From: Flavobacterium phycosphaerae
Lineage (GTDB): Bacteria > Bacteroidota > Bacteroidia > Flavobacteriales > Flavobacteriaceae
Length of the DNA stretch: 64,000 bases
Reading direction: 5' to 3'
Assembly: GCF_010119235.1 (NCBI RefSeq)
Contig: NZ_JAAATZ010000001.1
Span: 2,386,501-2,450,500 of the forward strand
Made by a program: the position numbers and the translations under genes. Position 1 is the stretch's first letter. The number at the start of each line of letters is the position of its first letter. Below the pieces are notes generated by a model. That model saw nothing but the letters and a program-made list of their open reading frames with translations. It made no database searches and was not told the DNA's origin. Shown here in pieces: positions 50,607-58,891 of this stretch.

Positions 50607-51021
50607 AAACAGGGCTTTTGTATTTCAGGGTTACCCAGCCGTTAGGTTCAATAACAGCTTTTTGGTTCGGATAATACCCGGTATGATCAATCTCTTTCAA
50701 AAACTGAATCAGCGCGACTTTTTCTTTTTCGTTAAAATGAAATTGAGGCATAGCTTTTACACCGCTGTTGATTATAGCTTTGAAGTATTTTTCATTGTTG
50801 ATTCTCGAATAAGTATTGGTCAAATCAGGCCCCAGATAGCCGCCTAAACCATAAATTTGATGGCAGGCATTGCAATTGTGGTTGAGCCAAAGATTTTCGC
50901 CTTCCATGGCTTTTGCAGATAGGGTTACGGCTCTGTCTGAAGTATAAATGGCCGTATTGTATAGTGCAAATAAGGTAATCAGGCTCAGCAGTAGGATTAG
51001 ATATTTTAAAGAGGTGTGCAT
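50596..51021 (-). CDS. NorC-like cytochrome c subunit
   Basis: 141 residues: a single N-terminal membrane anchor (YLILLLSLITLFALY) and one c-type haem with the NorC pattern GENLWLNHNCNACHQIYGLGGYLGPDLTN (haem CNACH, Cys50 to His54). The likely axial Met is in AMPQFHF. Starting at 51021 rather than 51057 avoids the upstream -7 region. It passes electrons to the overlapping NorB-like subunit. Preceded by a Crp/Fnr-type site at 51075-51088. Confidence 0.88.
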   Translation of the reverse strand: MHTSLKYLILLLSLITLFALYNTAIYTSDRAVTLSAKAMEGENLWLNHNCNACHQIYGLGGYLGPDLTNTYSRINNEKYFKAIINSGVKAMPQFHFNEKEKVALIQFLKEIDHTGYYPNQKAVIEPNGWVTLKYKSPVYEK

Positions 51022-51072
51022 TACATTAACGTGATAGAATACTGCAAATTGAAGCATTACAGTACAAATTCT

Positions 51073-51090
51073 ATATGATTTGAGTCACAA
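51073..51090 (-). promoter_or_regulatory. Crp/Fnr-type site of the norC-norB-like operon
   Basis: ATGATTTGAGTCAC (51075-51088): one base off in the right arm. Centre 51081.5, 29.5 bp from TCAATTTG (minus strand, 51045-51052), a -7 element with one mismatch. Confidence 0.55.
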
Positions 51091-51122
51091 AAAAGCGTGA
51101 ATTAAAACAATTCACGCTTTTT
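51090..51122 (-). terminator. Terminator after the FAS1 lipoprotein gene
   Basis: AAAAAGCGTGAATT and AATTCACGCTTTTT, 14-bp perfect arms. The minus-strand T-run overlaps the neighbouring regulatory site. Confidence 0.85.
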
Positions 51123-51167
51123 CAACTTTACTAAAAGAAATAATTGATTTGAATTAATAATTATATT

Positions 51168-51725
51168 TTATTTTGGTAAAAGTACATCGCCAATAACATG
51201 GATAATTCCGTTAGAGGTTGGGATAGAGGCTAGTATTTCGGAACCGTTGACAAAGGTTTTATCGCCTTTTTTGGTGATTTTAACTTTGCCGCCAAAAACC
51301 ATGTCAAACTCCTGACCATCCTGCATATACTCGGTTTTAAGCGAACCTACATAAGTGTGATACCCTAAGATGTTAGACAGTTTTTCTTTGTTTTCCGGTT
51401 TTAATAAGTCCTCTACGGTGCCTGCCGGTAGTTTGTCGAAGGCCGCGTTAGTTGGTGCAAATACAGTAAATGGACCTGCGTTGCTCAAGGCATCTACCAA
51501 TTCGGCAGCTTTTACTGCGGTTACTAAAGTGGTATGGTCTTTACTGCCTACAGCCGTTTGAACAATATTAGGACTGGAAGTTTCATCTTTCACTCCGGAT
51601 TGCCCTGTAGGACCTGCGGTTGTAGTGGTTTCGGTGGTGGTTTCGGTGGGAGCTTGATCGGTTTGTTTGCAACCTACGGCTACAAGTAAGCCCAACAATA
51701 GCAAAGTTTTAATTGATTTTTTCAT
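51168..51725 (-). CDS. Fasciclin (FAS1) domain lipoprotein
   Basis: 185 residues: lipoprotein signal (LLVAVGC), a Thr/Gly/Pro-rich linker, and one FAS1 domain with the family pattern TLVTAVKAAELVDALSNAGPFTVFAPTNAAF and HTYVGSLKTEYMQDGQ...VNGSEILA. FAS1 lipoproteins are surface or periplasmic adhesion/binding proteins without known enzyme activity. A regulon-type site lies 55 bp upstream of the start, so expression with the NO-reductase region is likely. Role there is not clear. Confidence 0.88.
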   Translation of the reverse strand: MKKSIKTLLLLGLLVAVGCKQTDQAPTETTTETTTTAGPTGQSGVKDETSSPNIVQTAVGSKDHTTLVTAVKAAELVDALSNAGPFTVFAPTNAAFDKLPAGTVEDLLKPENKEKLSNILGYHTYVGSLKTEYMQDGQEFDMVFGGKVKITKKGDKTFVNGSEILASIPTSNGIIHVIGDVLLPK

Positions 51726-51779
51726 GATAATAAATACTTGGTTTATACATACAAAGTACTTAATTATGAAACGGTTATT

Positions 51780-51797
51780 TTATGCGTTGAGTCATAA
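51780..51797 (-). promoter_or_regulatory. Crp/Fnr-type site of the FAS1 gene
   Basis: ATGCGTTGAGTCAT (51782-51795), one base off. Centre 51788.5, 29.5 bp from GTACTTTG (minus strand, 51752-51759), a -7 element with two mismatches. Confidence 0.5.
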
Positions 51798-51805
51798 ATT
51801 AATAG

Positions 51806-53026
51806 CTATTTTACTTTTTTTATAGAGTAAAATGCCGTTAGACTTATACCGCTGACCAAGACCACGGCGGCACCAAAAAGTAGCTCGTTAGCATAAGGAA
51901 TCAGTGTATAACTAAACGAAGCAATACCTTGCACCGCTAATATAATTTCATTGAGCAGCACACCGACAGAAAAAATAATCACGCCCAGTTTTATTTTTGG
52001 GCTGCTGTGGATTAAATGATTGGCATAAATGTAGAACAACAAAAATAGGCTGATAATAGCCAATAGCACTAAGTGCAAATAAGCAATCACTATCGGTCGG
52101 AAACCAAAAGCCAATTTGCTGACGGAAGGTATGGTAGACCCCAATTGCAGCAGTACTTTGATACTAACTGCCAAGGCTACAAAAAGCAAAATGTAGCGTA
52201 AAAAATAAGGGAAGTTGGTCAGATAGTCTCTTTTGGTTTTAACTATGATGATTAATAAATTATACCAAGCTATGGCTTGTGTCAAAGCCGCCAACACGGT
52301 TAGCACATACAACCAAACCGGTAAATCAGCCCAAAGGGTGGATAAGAAATACGCCGGCAGGCACGAAAAGAAAAATAATTTGAAGGCTATATCAAAAAAC
52401 GGATTTTCGGCTTTGGTCAGGTTTAAAAAACCGTAGACTAATCCCATACAGCTAAAGAAAAACCATCCATTGTACTGAAAATGCAGGTAGTAGTAAATAG
52501 ACGCTAAGTATTCTTCCTGATGTATATTTTGGGTAATCATCATGTAAGCTAAAGCAAAGGTGCCCAATGAAGAAATGATATTAAAAAAGATAGCCGCTGT
52601 AAACCATTTTTTGGTCAAATCACCGGCAGGCAATGACTTCAAATGCTTGATAAAAGTATAGCCGAACGCATAAGAAACGAATAGCGATACTGTAGAAAAA
52701 GTGATCGAAAACGCACCATAGCCCTGAATGATAAAGGCAAGTAACATGCCGTAAGCACAAACTAAATTGGCGATAAGAATGAAGTTATATTTTTTAAAAT
52801 TGATGGTTAGGTTACTTTTTTTACTTAAATAAGTAATCATCAGCACCATTAAGGTATGGCTAATCCAACCGGCAAAAGCAAAATGGGAGTGGGAGTGTTG
52901 CAGGCTTTTTTGATTGAAATAAGGAAATTCAAACCCAATTTTGTATCGCATCAAAAGTCCAAGCAGGGCTACAAGCAACAGATTGATTAGGGAGAATTTT
53001 AACCAAAACTTACTGTTAAAGGTCAT
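51806..53026 (-). CDS. Polytopic membrane protein resembling haem-copper oxidase subunit I
   Basis: 406 residues with about 12 hydrophobic helices. Conserved His appear in QHSHSHFAFAGWISHTLMVLMI, YYYLHFQYNGWFFF and AYLHLVLLAI, similar to the haem-ligand helices of NorB/CcoN, but the usual adjacent HH pair is not seen. I cannot name a family with certainty; a haem-binding NO-related protein is a reasonable reading. It is coupled by a TAATG overlap to the Crp/Fnr regulator gene, so its expression is under that regulator's promoter. Confidence 0.6.
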   Translation of the reverse strand: MTFNSKFWLKFSLINLLLVALLGLLMRYKIGFEFPYFNQKSLQHSHSHFAFAGWISHTLMVLMITYLSKKSNLTINFKKYNFILIANLVCAYGMLLAFIIQGYGAFSITFSTVSLFVSYAFGYTFIKHLKSLPAGDLTKKWFTAAIFFNIISSLGTFALAYMMITQNIHQEEYLASIYYYLHFQYNGWFFFSCMGLVYGFLNLTKAENPFFDIAFKLFFFSCLPAYFLSTLWADLPVWLYVLTVLAALTQAIAWYNLLIIIVKTKRDYLTNFPYFLRYILLFVALAVSIKVLLQLGSTIPSVSKLAFGFRPIVIAYLHLVLLAIISLFLLFYIYANHLIHSSPKIKLGVIIFSVGVLLNEIILAVQGIASFSYTLIPYANELLFGAAVVLVSGISLTAFYSIKKVK

Positions 53027-53616
53027 TAGTAATATATTTTATGATTGATAATGTCCACTTTTCTGCCTTTACTCATCTTTGAGAGTGCTCGGATTACCGT
53101 TTCCACTCGGAGTCCGGTGAAGTTGGCAATTTCCTGACGGGTAAACGGGACCAGTTCTTTCTCGTTGCAGTTCTTTCCTTTTTTATGTGCGTTTAAAAAT
53201 GCCATAATTCTGAATTCGGGCTTTTGATTAATAATGTCTTTAGAAGTGAGGGCTTTAGAGTGTATGCGACGGCACATTAGGTTTAAAAACTTCTTTTGCA
53301 CGGCGGGATATTCATCCAAAATTTTGAGCAGTTTGTCTTTGGACAACTTTACAATTTTACTGTCTTGAAAGGCTACAGCCGTAGAGGGGTAGCATTCATC
53401 AATAAACAGCGGCGGTTCACCGAAACTTTGTCCGTCTGAAAAATAGCCTTGTGTAAATTCTTTTCCTTCATCATTTGAATTGTACATTCGGATACTCCCT
53501 TCGATAATCTGAAAATAAAAATTAGCCATTTCCTCTTCACAAAAAATCATTTCGCCTTTTTTGTATTCCTTAGCTATTGCTCCCCAGGTAAAGAGTAAAT
53601 CTAAATCTATTTGCAT
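53026..53616 (-). CDS. Crp/Fnr family transcriptional regulator
   Basis: 196 residues: cyclic-nucleotide-type sensor domain (KGEMIFCEEEMANFYFQIIEGSI, GYFSDGQSFGEPPLF) and C-terminal HTH (TRQEIANFTGLRVETVIRALSKM). The four-Cys N-terminal cluster motif of FNR is absent, so the sensor is not FNR-like; a DNR/NnrR-type NO or haem sensor would fit the context. The ATG at 53616 is used because the predicted transcription start (near 53672) falls just before a longer ORF start at 53667. A perfect site in its own promoter implies self-regulation. Confidence 0.87.
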   Translation of the reverse strand: MQIDLDLLFTWGAIAKEYKKGEMIFCEEEMANFYFQIIEGSIRMYNSNDEGKEFTQGYFSDGQSFGEPPLFIDECYPSTAVAFQDSKIVKLSKDKLLKILDEYPAVQKKFLNLMCRRIHSKALTSKDIINQKPEFRIMAFLNAHKKGKNCNEKELVPFTRQEIANFTGLRVETVIRALSKMSKGRKVDIINHKIYY

Positions 53617-53678
53617 ATTGATTTTAAGTGTATTAACCTCATAATCCCAACCTAGCGCCGGAATCACTTCTTAGTTCG

Positions 53679-53754
53679 CAAAAGTAGAGGATATAAAAAC
53701 ATTAAAAATATGACCGTGGTCATATTGTCTTTCCTTTTTCCTGACTTAAATTTG
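53679..53754. promoter_or_regulatory. Divergent promoter with central Crp/Fnr-type palindrome
   Basis: AATATGACCGTGGTCATATT (53707-53726) is a perfect palindrome. Its centre 53716.5 is 30.5 bp from TACTTTTG (minus, 53679-53686, regulator) and 30.5 bp from TAAATTTG (plus, 53747-53754, copper genes). Both -7 elements match the consensus exactly. Confidence 0.75.
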
Positions 53755-53824
53755 CAACAAGAATGAGAAGTAGTTTAACAACTATTTAATTTAAGCTTTA
53801 TAAAGTTAAACAATTTTTAGCCAA

Positions 53825-54199
53825 GTGAAAGTAACGATTGTAATATTAACATTTTTCCTATTATTTAAACCGGTGTTTCCGGTGGTGGATTATGTGGTGA
53901 ATTATGATTACATCGCTAAAGTACTTTGTGTCAATAAGGCCAAACCCCAAATGCATTGTAACGGAAAATGTCATTTGATGAAAGAATTGGCTAAAGCGGC
54001 CGAAAACGAAAAGCCGATTTCCTCCGATAAAAAAAATACGGGAACTGAAAATGAAGTATTGTTTTGTGAAGCGTTACCATCCTTTGAATCTTTACTTGTG
54101 TATGATGCAGGAGTTACCGAAAGCCCTGTAGGATATACTAATTTATACGGCTATTTGACTAATCATTCCGTATTTCACCCACCCCTTTTTAGCGTTTAA
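53825..54199 (+). CDS. Small secreted protein with CNGKCH motif, start of the copper module
   Basis: 124 residues with an N-terminal signal peptide or anchor (VTIVILTFFLLFKPVFPVVDY) and a Cys/Met/His motif: VLCVNKAKPQMHCNGKCHLMKEL, suited to binding Cu. No named family recognised. The gene starts divergently from the Crp/Fnr regulator across a shared site and precedes a Met/His-rich lipoprotein and a copper receptor gene, so a role in copper uptake for NosZ is inferred. Confidence 0.62.
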   Translation: MKVTIVILTFFLLFKPVFPVVDYVVNYDYIAKVLCVNKAKPQMHCNGKCHLMKELAKAAENEKPISSDKKNTGTENEVLFCEALPSFESLLVYDAGVTESPVGYTNLYGYLTNHSVFHPPLFSV

Positions 54200-54310
54200 G
54201 TTTTATTCTTTGTTGGTTTTATCTTGAAATCAACCGGACGATTTATGTCCAAATTGTTTGAAGAGTTTTCTTTTCAGACCTACTATTCTATAATCTTAAA
54301 AATAATAAAA

Positions 54311-55159
54311 ATGAAACGTATTGTAAAAAATATACTGACTGTATTAGCCTTGACCATGGTATTAACTTCTTGTTCTTCTTCTGATGACACCACTGAAGTA
54401 ACCGACGAATTAGCGGATATCACTAAATTCAAAGAAGTAAGCAATGACACCCATACCATTGAATTGTATTCGCACATGACTGTAGAACAAGGTTACAACG
54501 AAATCAAACTAAGAATCAAAGACAATGCTACCAATGCCTATGTAAAGGATGCCGAAGTGAGCTGGATGCCGCTGATGCACATGACCATGATGACGCATTC
54601 CTGCCCCAATTCTGCTGTAGAAAAAACCACTCCTAACGGTACATTATATGAAGGCTACATTGTTTTTCAAATGCCTCAAAATGACACGGAATATTGGGAC
54701 TTAAAAATTGACTACACCATCAACGGCGTGGCTTATACGGTTACGACTACCCTTGATGTACCGGCATCACTAAGAAGAAAAGTAGCCACGTTTACCGGTA
54801 CTGACGGAGTAAAATATGTTGTGGCTTATGCTGAGCCTCACCATCCTAAAGTGGCGGTTAATGATATGATAGTGGGTATTTTTAAAATGCAGGATATGAT
54901 GCACTTTCCGGTAGTGGATGGTTATACTCTAAAAATCGATCCGAGAATGCCAAGTATGGGTAATCACGGTTCTCCTAATAATGTGGATGCTCTACAATTG
55001 GGTTCAGGTGATTTATACGCCGGCAAAATGTCGTTGACGATGACCGGCTATTGGAAAATCAATTTACAATTACTAAACTCTGACGGTACCGTATTGAAAG
55101 GAGAAGCCATTTCGGATACGGTTACCGAGAGTAGCTTGTACTTTGATTTAGAAATTTAA
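54311..55159 (+). CDS. Met/His-rich lipoprotein of the copper module (FixH/YtkA-like)
   Basis: 282 residues. Lipobox VLTSC, an acidic linker, then two beta-sandwich parts with Met/His stretches: VSWMPLMHMTMMTHSCPN, AEPHHPKV, MQDMMHFP and RMPSMGNHGSP. The second part resembles the YtkA/FixH domain. Met and His clusters suggest periplasmic or outer-membrane Cu binding. The ATG at 54311 is chosen because it gives a clean lipoprotein signal; an in-frame ATG at 54224 does not. Located between the Cys protein and the receptor. Confidence 0.72.
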   Translation: MKRIVKNILTVLALTMVLTSCSSSDDTTEVTDELADITKFKEVSNDTHTIELYSHMTVEQGYNEIKLRIKDNATNAYVKDAEVSWMPLMHMTMMTHSCPNSAVEKTTPNGTLYEGYIVFQMPQNDTEYWDLKIDYTINGVAYTVTTTLDVPASLRRKVATFTGTDGVKYVVAYAEPHHPKVAVNDMIVGIFKMQDMMHFPVVDGYTLKIDPRMPSMGNHGSPNNVDALQLGSGDLYAGKMSLTMTGYWKINLQLLNSDGTVLKGEAISDTVTESSLYFDLEI

Positions 55160-55177
55160 TTCGCCTATAAAAGTAAT

Positions 55178-55217
55178 AAAGGGTCAGTGCGCGCTACTTT
55201 TTCTGACCCTTTTTAAC
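55178..55217 (+). terminator. Terminator after the Met/His lipoprotein
   Basis: AAAGGGTCAG (55178-55187) with CTGACCCTTT (55203-55212) and T-run, just upstream of the receptor start codon, so the receptor may have attenuated or separate expression. Confidence 0.75.
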
Positions 55218-55227
55218 CCTAAGCATC

Positions 55228-57216
55228 ATGAAATATTATATACCGCTTTTGCTGCTGTCTTCTTTTTCTATGCTGGCACAACAACAAGTAAACGATACCC
55301 TCAAACCCAAAGAATTGCAGGAAGTTATTGTGATTGGCAAAAAGGCCCCACTTTTTGAAAAGCAAAGCAAAGTACTGTCTTCTCTGGATGAATACCTTCA
55401 ACAATCCGCCAAAGTGGATATGATTAAACGAGGGTCTTATGCCTGGGAACCTATTATCAATAACATGGCCACCGAAAGAACCTTAATTACCATTGACGGG
55501 ATGCGAATTTTTGGGGCCTGTACCGATAAAATGGATCCCATTACTTCCTATGTGGAAGTGTCTAATTTATCCGAGGCCACTATTGGTTCGGGGCAGGAAG
55601 GCGCTTGTTTTGGCAGTACCATCGGAGGGTCAATCGACTTAAAACGCAACCGCAACCAATTTGGCGAAAAAAAGTGGGAGGTTAATCTCAACAGTGGGTA
55701 TGAAACCAACAACCGACAAAAAATCATCGGTACCTCGGTAAGTTATGCCGACAGTTTGTTTTATGCGGATACCGATTTTATGTTTCGAGATGCCGAAAAT
55801 TATACCGACGGTAACCATAAGGAAATCCAATTTTCCCAATTCAGGAAAATGAATCTGTCTACCACCTTGGGCTATAAACTGGGCCAAAACAAACTGGTCG
55901 AAGCTTCCGTAATTTATGATAAAGCCACCGATGTGGGCTATCCCGCTTTGCCTATGGATGTTTCTTTGGCTGAGGCTCTTATCAGTTCGTTGAAGTTGCA
56001 GTACATCCCGATGCATTCTTTTATTAAAGATTGGGAAACCAAAGTTTATTTTAATACCATTACCCACCGCATGGATGATACTAATCGTCCTTTTGTTCCC
56101 ATCCACATGGACATGCCGGGTTGGAGTAAAACCTATGGCTATTACTCTAAACTGAAAGCCCAGTGGGAGCGTCATCATTGGCTGTTGAATCTCAATGCTT
56201 TTTACAACCAATCGGTGGCCGAAATGACCATGTATCCTGCTGACCCTACTGAAAGTGCTATGTTTATGTATACTTGGCCGGATGTCAGAACCTTTTATCA
56301 AGGGCTCTTTTTAGAAGATAATTACCTGCTGAATTGCCACTCCGGGATTAAAGTTTCGGCCAGTGCCGGTTTTCATTCCAATACCGTGGCCAGTACATTC
56401 GGACTCGAAAGTTTACAGATTTTTTATCCCGAAATGGCTTCGCCCAAACAACGCTTTCTGAAAAGTTTGGCTGTTAATTACAACTATGCCAAAGCCGGTT
56501 GGGAATACGGCATAGGGGGAGGCTACGGCGAAAGAGCCCCCTCGGTGTCTGAAGGCTACGGATTTTATTTGTTCAACAGTTTTGACGGCTTTGATCACAT
56601 TGGGAATCCGGGGTTGCAAAACGAAAAATCATGGGAAGGTAATGGGTACATAGGCTATAAAAAAGGAAAAGTAGGGCTCAAACTTTCGGGTTCCTATTTT
56701 CATATTGCCAACTATATCATGGCGCAGCCCAATGCCACTTTAGTTCCGATGACTATCGGAGCCAACGGGGTAAAAGTGTACACCGCTTTGGATTATGCTA
56801 CCATTGCCAATGTGAACCTTACAGCAGATTATCAATTCACCAAACAGTTGAAATGGCATTCACAATGGGTGCTAAGTACCGGCACAGACAACCATAACGA
56901 CAATTTACCTTTTATTGCCCCGTTTAGTTATGCCTCTTCGTTGCAGTATTATAAAGATAAATTTTCAGCCGAAATCGCCCTGCAAGGCAACGCGGTGCAA
57001 ACTAACTACAATGCTGCATATGGAGAAGACAAGACGCCTGACTATGCCATCGTCAATATGAGTTTCGGATATAAGTTTTCTTGGTATCAAAGCAAACTGC
57101 AACTGAAAGCCGGAGTTGAGAACGTGCTAGATACTTATTATTCTACCTATACCGATTGGAACAACCTGCCTCGTATGGGACGCAATGGGTTTATCAATGT
57201 AACGGTTAGTTTTTAA
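55228..57216 (+). CDS. TonB-dependent copper receptor (NosA/OprC-like)
   Basis: 662 residues: signal peptide (ending near SMLAQ), plug domain and beta barrel ending MGRNGFINVTVSF. The plug has LITIDGMRIFGACTDKMDPI, matching the TonB-dependent copper receptor family (NosA of Pseudomonas stutzeri, OprC), and the C-x-x-x-M pair that binds Cu(I) in OprC is CTDKM (about residues 99-103). A barrel loop carries HMDMPGW near residue 293, a candidate for the second His/Met half of the site. NosA-type receptors load copper for N2O reductase. Two terminators bracket it. Confidence 0.88.
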   Translation: MKYYIPLLLLSSFSMLAQQQVNDTLKPKELQEVIVIGKKAPLFEKQSKVLSSLDEYLQQSAKVDMIKRGSYAWEPIINNMATERTLITIDGMRIFGACTDKMDPITSYVEVSNLSEATIGSGQEGACFGSTIGGSIDLKRNRNQFGEKKWEVNLNSGYETNNRQKIIGTSVSYADSLFYADTDFMFRDAENYTDGNHKEIQFSQFRKMNLSTTLGYKLGQNKLVEASVIYDKATDVGYPALPMDVSLAEALISSLKLQYIPMHSFIKDWETKVYFNTITHRMDDTNRPFVPIHMDMPGWSKTYGYYSKLKAQWERHHWLLNLNAFYNQSVAEMTMYPADPTESAMFMYTWPDVRTFYQGLFLEDNYLLNCHSGIKVSASAGFHSNTVASTFGLESLQIFYPEMASPKQRFLKSLAVNYNYAKAGWEYGIGGGYGERAPSVSEGYGFYLFNSFDGFDHIGNPGLQNEKSWEGNGYIGYKKGKVGLKLSGSYFHIANYIMAQPNATLVPMTIGANGVKVYTALDYATIANVNLTADYQFTKQLKWHSQWVLSTGTDNHNDNLPFIAPFSYASSLQYYKDKFSAEIALQGNAVQTNYNAAYGEDKTPDYAIVNMSFGYKFSWYQSKLQLKAGVENVLDTYYSTYTDWNNLPRMGRNGFINVTVSF

Positions 57217-57245
57217 AGCCAATAGGATTGTCTTACTACATACCC

Positions 57246-57278
57246 AAAAAGCCGATTAGTTTTCTAATCGGCTTTTTT
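57246..57278 (+). terminator. Strong terminator after the copper receptor
   Basis: AAAAAGCCGATTAG-tttt-CTAATCGGCTTTTT, 14-bp perfect stem with Ts. Confidence 0.9.
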
Positions 57279-57293
57279 ACATATAAAATGGTT

Positions 57294-57645
57294 GTCATTC
57301 CAGGCTAGTCGAAGGGCTTTTTTCACCATCAGTACTAAGCAAGGTCTTCGACAAGCTCAGACTGACAATTGTATATTTAATTGTAAGTTCGTAAAGTTTT
57401 GATGTGTTGCTTTTATAAGATAAATACAATCAATAAATCCAATGTCACCCTGAGCCTGTCGAAGGGCTTCTTTCATCCATCAGTACTAAGCTGGGTCTTC
57501 GACTCCCGATAGCTTATCGGGACAGACTGACAAAGGTGGGTTTAATTGTAAGTTCGTAAAATTATGATGTATTACTTTTATAAGGTAAATACAATTAATA
57601 CCTAACTGTCACCCTGAGCCTGTCGAAGGGCCTTTTTTTACATAA
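57294..57645. repeat. Dispersed palindrome-bounded repeat, two units and a partial
   Basis: The gap 57217-57700 has no gene. After the terminator it holds copies at 57294, 57443 and a truncated copy at 57606. Each unit runs GTCACCCTGAGCCTGTCGA, a variable 30-40 bp, TCTTCGACAGGCTCAGACTG and about 75 bp with AATTGTAAGTTCGTAAAGT. The second unit has an inserted CCCGATAGCTTATCGGGAC palindrome in place of the usual AGGCTC. Confidence 0.85.
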
Positions 57646-57700
57646 AATTCAAGCCGTAAGATTTACCTATTGTTGTTCCGTTTTTATGGCAGTTTTCCCT

Positions 57701-58402
57701 TTATACTTTGACTCCAAAAATGTAGCCGACACCGGCTGATAATACCATCGCGATAGTCCCCCAAATCGTTATCCGTAAAATGGCTTTTCTTATATTTGAG
57801 CCGCCCGTTTTGGCTGCTATGGTACCCAAAACCATTAGCGAAATTATGGTAAAGCCATACAGCCAATATTCCATTCCTTTAACCGGGGCAAAAAGTACCC
57901 CAAGCATTGGTAACACTCCTCCCACAGTAAAGGCGGCTCCCGAAGCTAAGGCCGCTTGAATTGGTTTGGCTTGACTGATTTCGGTTATTCCCAGTTCATC
58001 TCTGATATGAGCGGCTAGTACATCGTGCTCTGTTAGTTCCATGGCTACTTGTAATGCGGTTTCTTTCTTCAGGCCTCTCTTTTCATAGATTTGGGCTAAT
58101 ATCTGCAGCTCTTCTTCCGGCATGTCTTGTAGTTCTTGCATTTCTCTGGCTATGTCTGCCTTTTCGGTATCGGTTTGTGAGCTTACCGAAACATACTCCC
58201 CGGCAGCCATTGATAAAGCTCCGGCTACAAGTCCTGCCACGGTGGCTAAAACTATAGGTTCTCTGGTTTCACTGGCGGCAGCCACTCCAATGGCCAAACT
58301 CGAAATAGATATTATGCCGTCGTTAGCGCCTAAAACCGCCGCTCGTAACCAATTGCTTCGGTGAATGTAATGGCTGTCTAAATAATTGTCGATGGTTATC
58401 AT
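57701..58402 (-). CDS. VIT1/CCC1 family metal transporter
   Basis: 233 residues with about five hydrophobic segments and the family cytoplasmic core: RAAVLGANDGIISISSLAIGVAA, LVAGALSMAAGEYVSVSSQ and VQTDTEKADIAREMQELQ-type acidic metal-binding region with Glu/Met residues. VIT1/CCC1 proteins move Fe or Mn across membranes. It is a single gene flanked by dispersed repeats on both sides and not obviously tied to the copper module. No promoter assigned. Confidence 0.85.
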   Translation of the reverse strand: MITIDNYLDSHYIHRSNWLRAAVLGANDGIISISSLAIGVAAASETREPIVLATVAGLVAGALSMAAGEYVSVSSQTDTEKADIAREMQELQDMPEEELQILAQIYEKRGLKKETALQVAMELTEHDVLAAHIRDELGITEISQAKPIQAALASGAAFTVGGVLPMLGVLFAPVKGMEYWLYGFTIISLMVLGTIAAKTGGSNIRKAILRITIWGTIAMVLSAGVGYIFGVKV

Positions 58403-58594
58403 TTTTTATACTTTTTAAAAGGTTGGCTTAAAATCAGGCATACAGTAAAAAAGAGTAACTGTTTTACTTTGCCTACTCCAAATGCGACCCTGTTTTTGAA
58501 TCGCATTTAAATTTACAAATTTTAATTTGATTATACGGTTTAATCCTCATTGCCTTCTTCGACGCCTCCGTTTATCTTTGTAACTCCGGATAGG

Positions 58595-58764
58595 GCAGCG
58601 TAGTGTAGGGCTTCTTTCATCCCTAGGTACTAAGCAAGGTCTTCGACAGGCTCAGACTGACAACGGTATATTTAATTGTAAGTTCGTAAAGTTATGATGT
58701 GTTACTTTTATAAGATAAATACAATCCATAACTCAACTGTCACCCTGAGCTTGTCGAAGGGCTT
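58595..58764. repeat. Dispersed palindrome-bounded repeat, one unit and a partial
   Basis: The gap 58403-58891 has no gene. A unit starting in the GGCTTCTTTCATCCC region runs to about 58737; a truncated copy (GTCACCCTGAGCTTGTCGAA) begins at 58738. The Fic operator array follows. Confidence 0.85.
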
Positions 58765-58773
58765 TTGGTTTTT

Positions 58774-58891
58774 ATGCGGTGATATACATTTCTTTTTACC
58801 GCAAAAAAGCGGTGATAAAGAGAACTAATCACCGCACTATGGGTTGTTTGCGGTAAAAAAGGCTTATATTTACCGCAAAAATGCGGTAAAT
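58774..58891 (+). promoter_or_regulatory. Array of seven GCGGTRA half-sites upstream of the Fic gene
   Basis: GCGGTGA or GCGGTAA and their complements occur at about 58776, 58797, 58808, 58828, 58849, 58871 and 58883, alternating in orientation. The last pair (TTTACCGC and GCGGTAAA) ends immediately before the ATG at 58892. The sites cover the promoter region. Confidence 0.75.
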
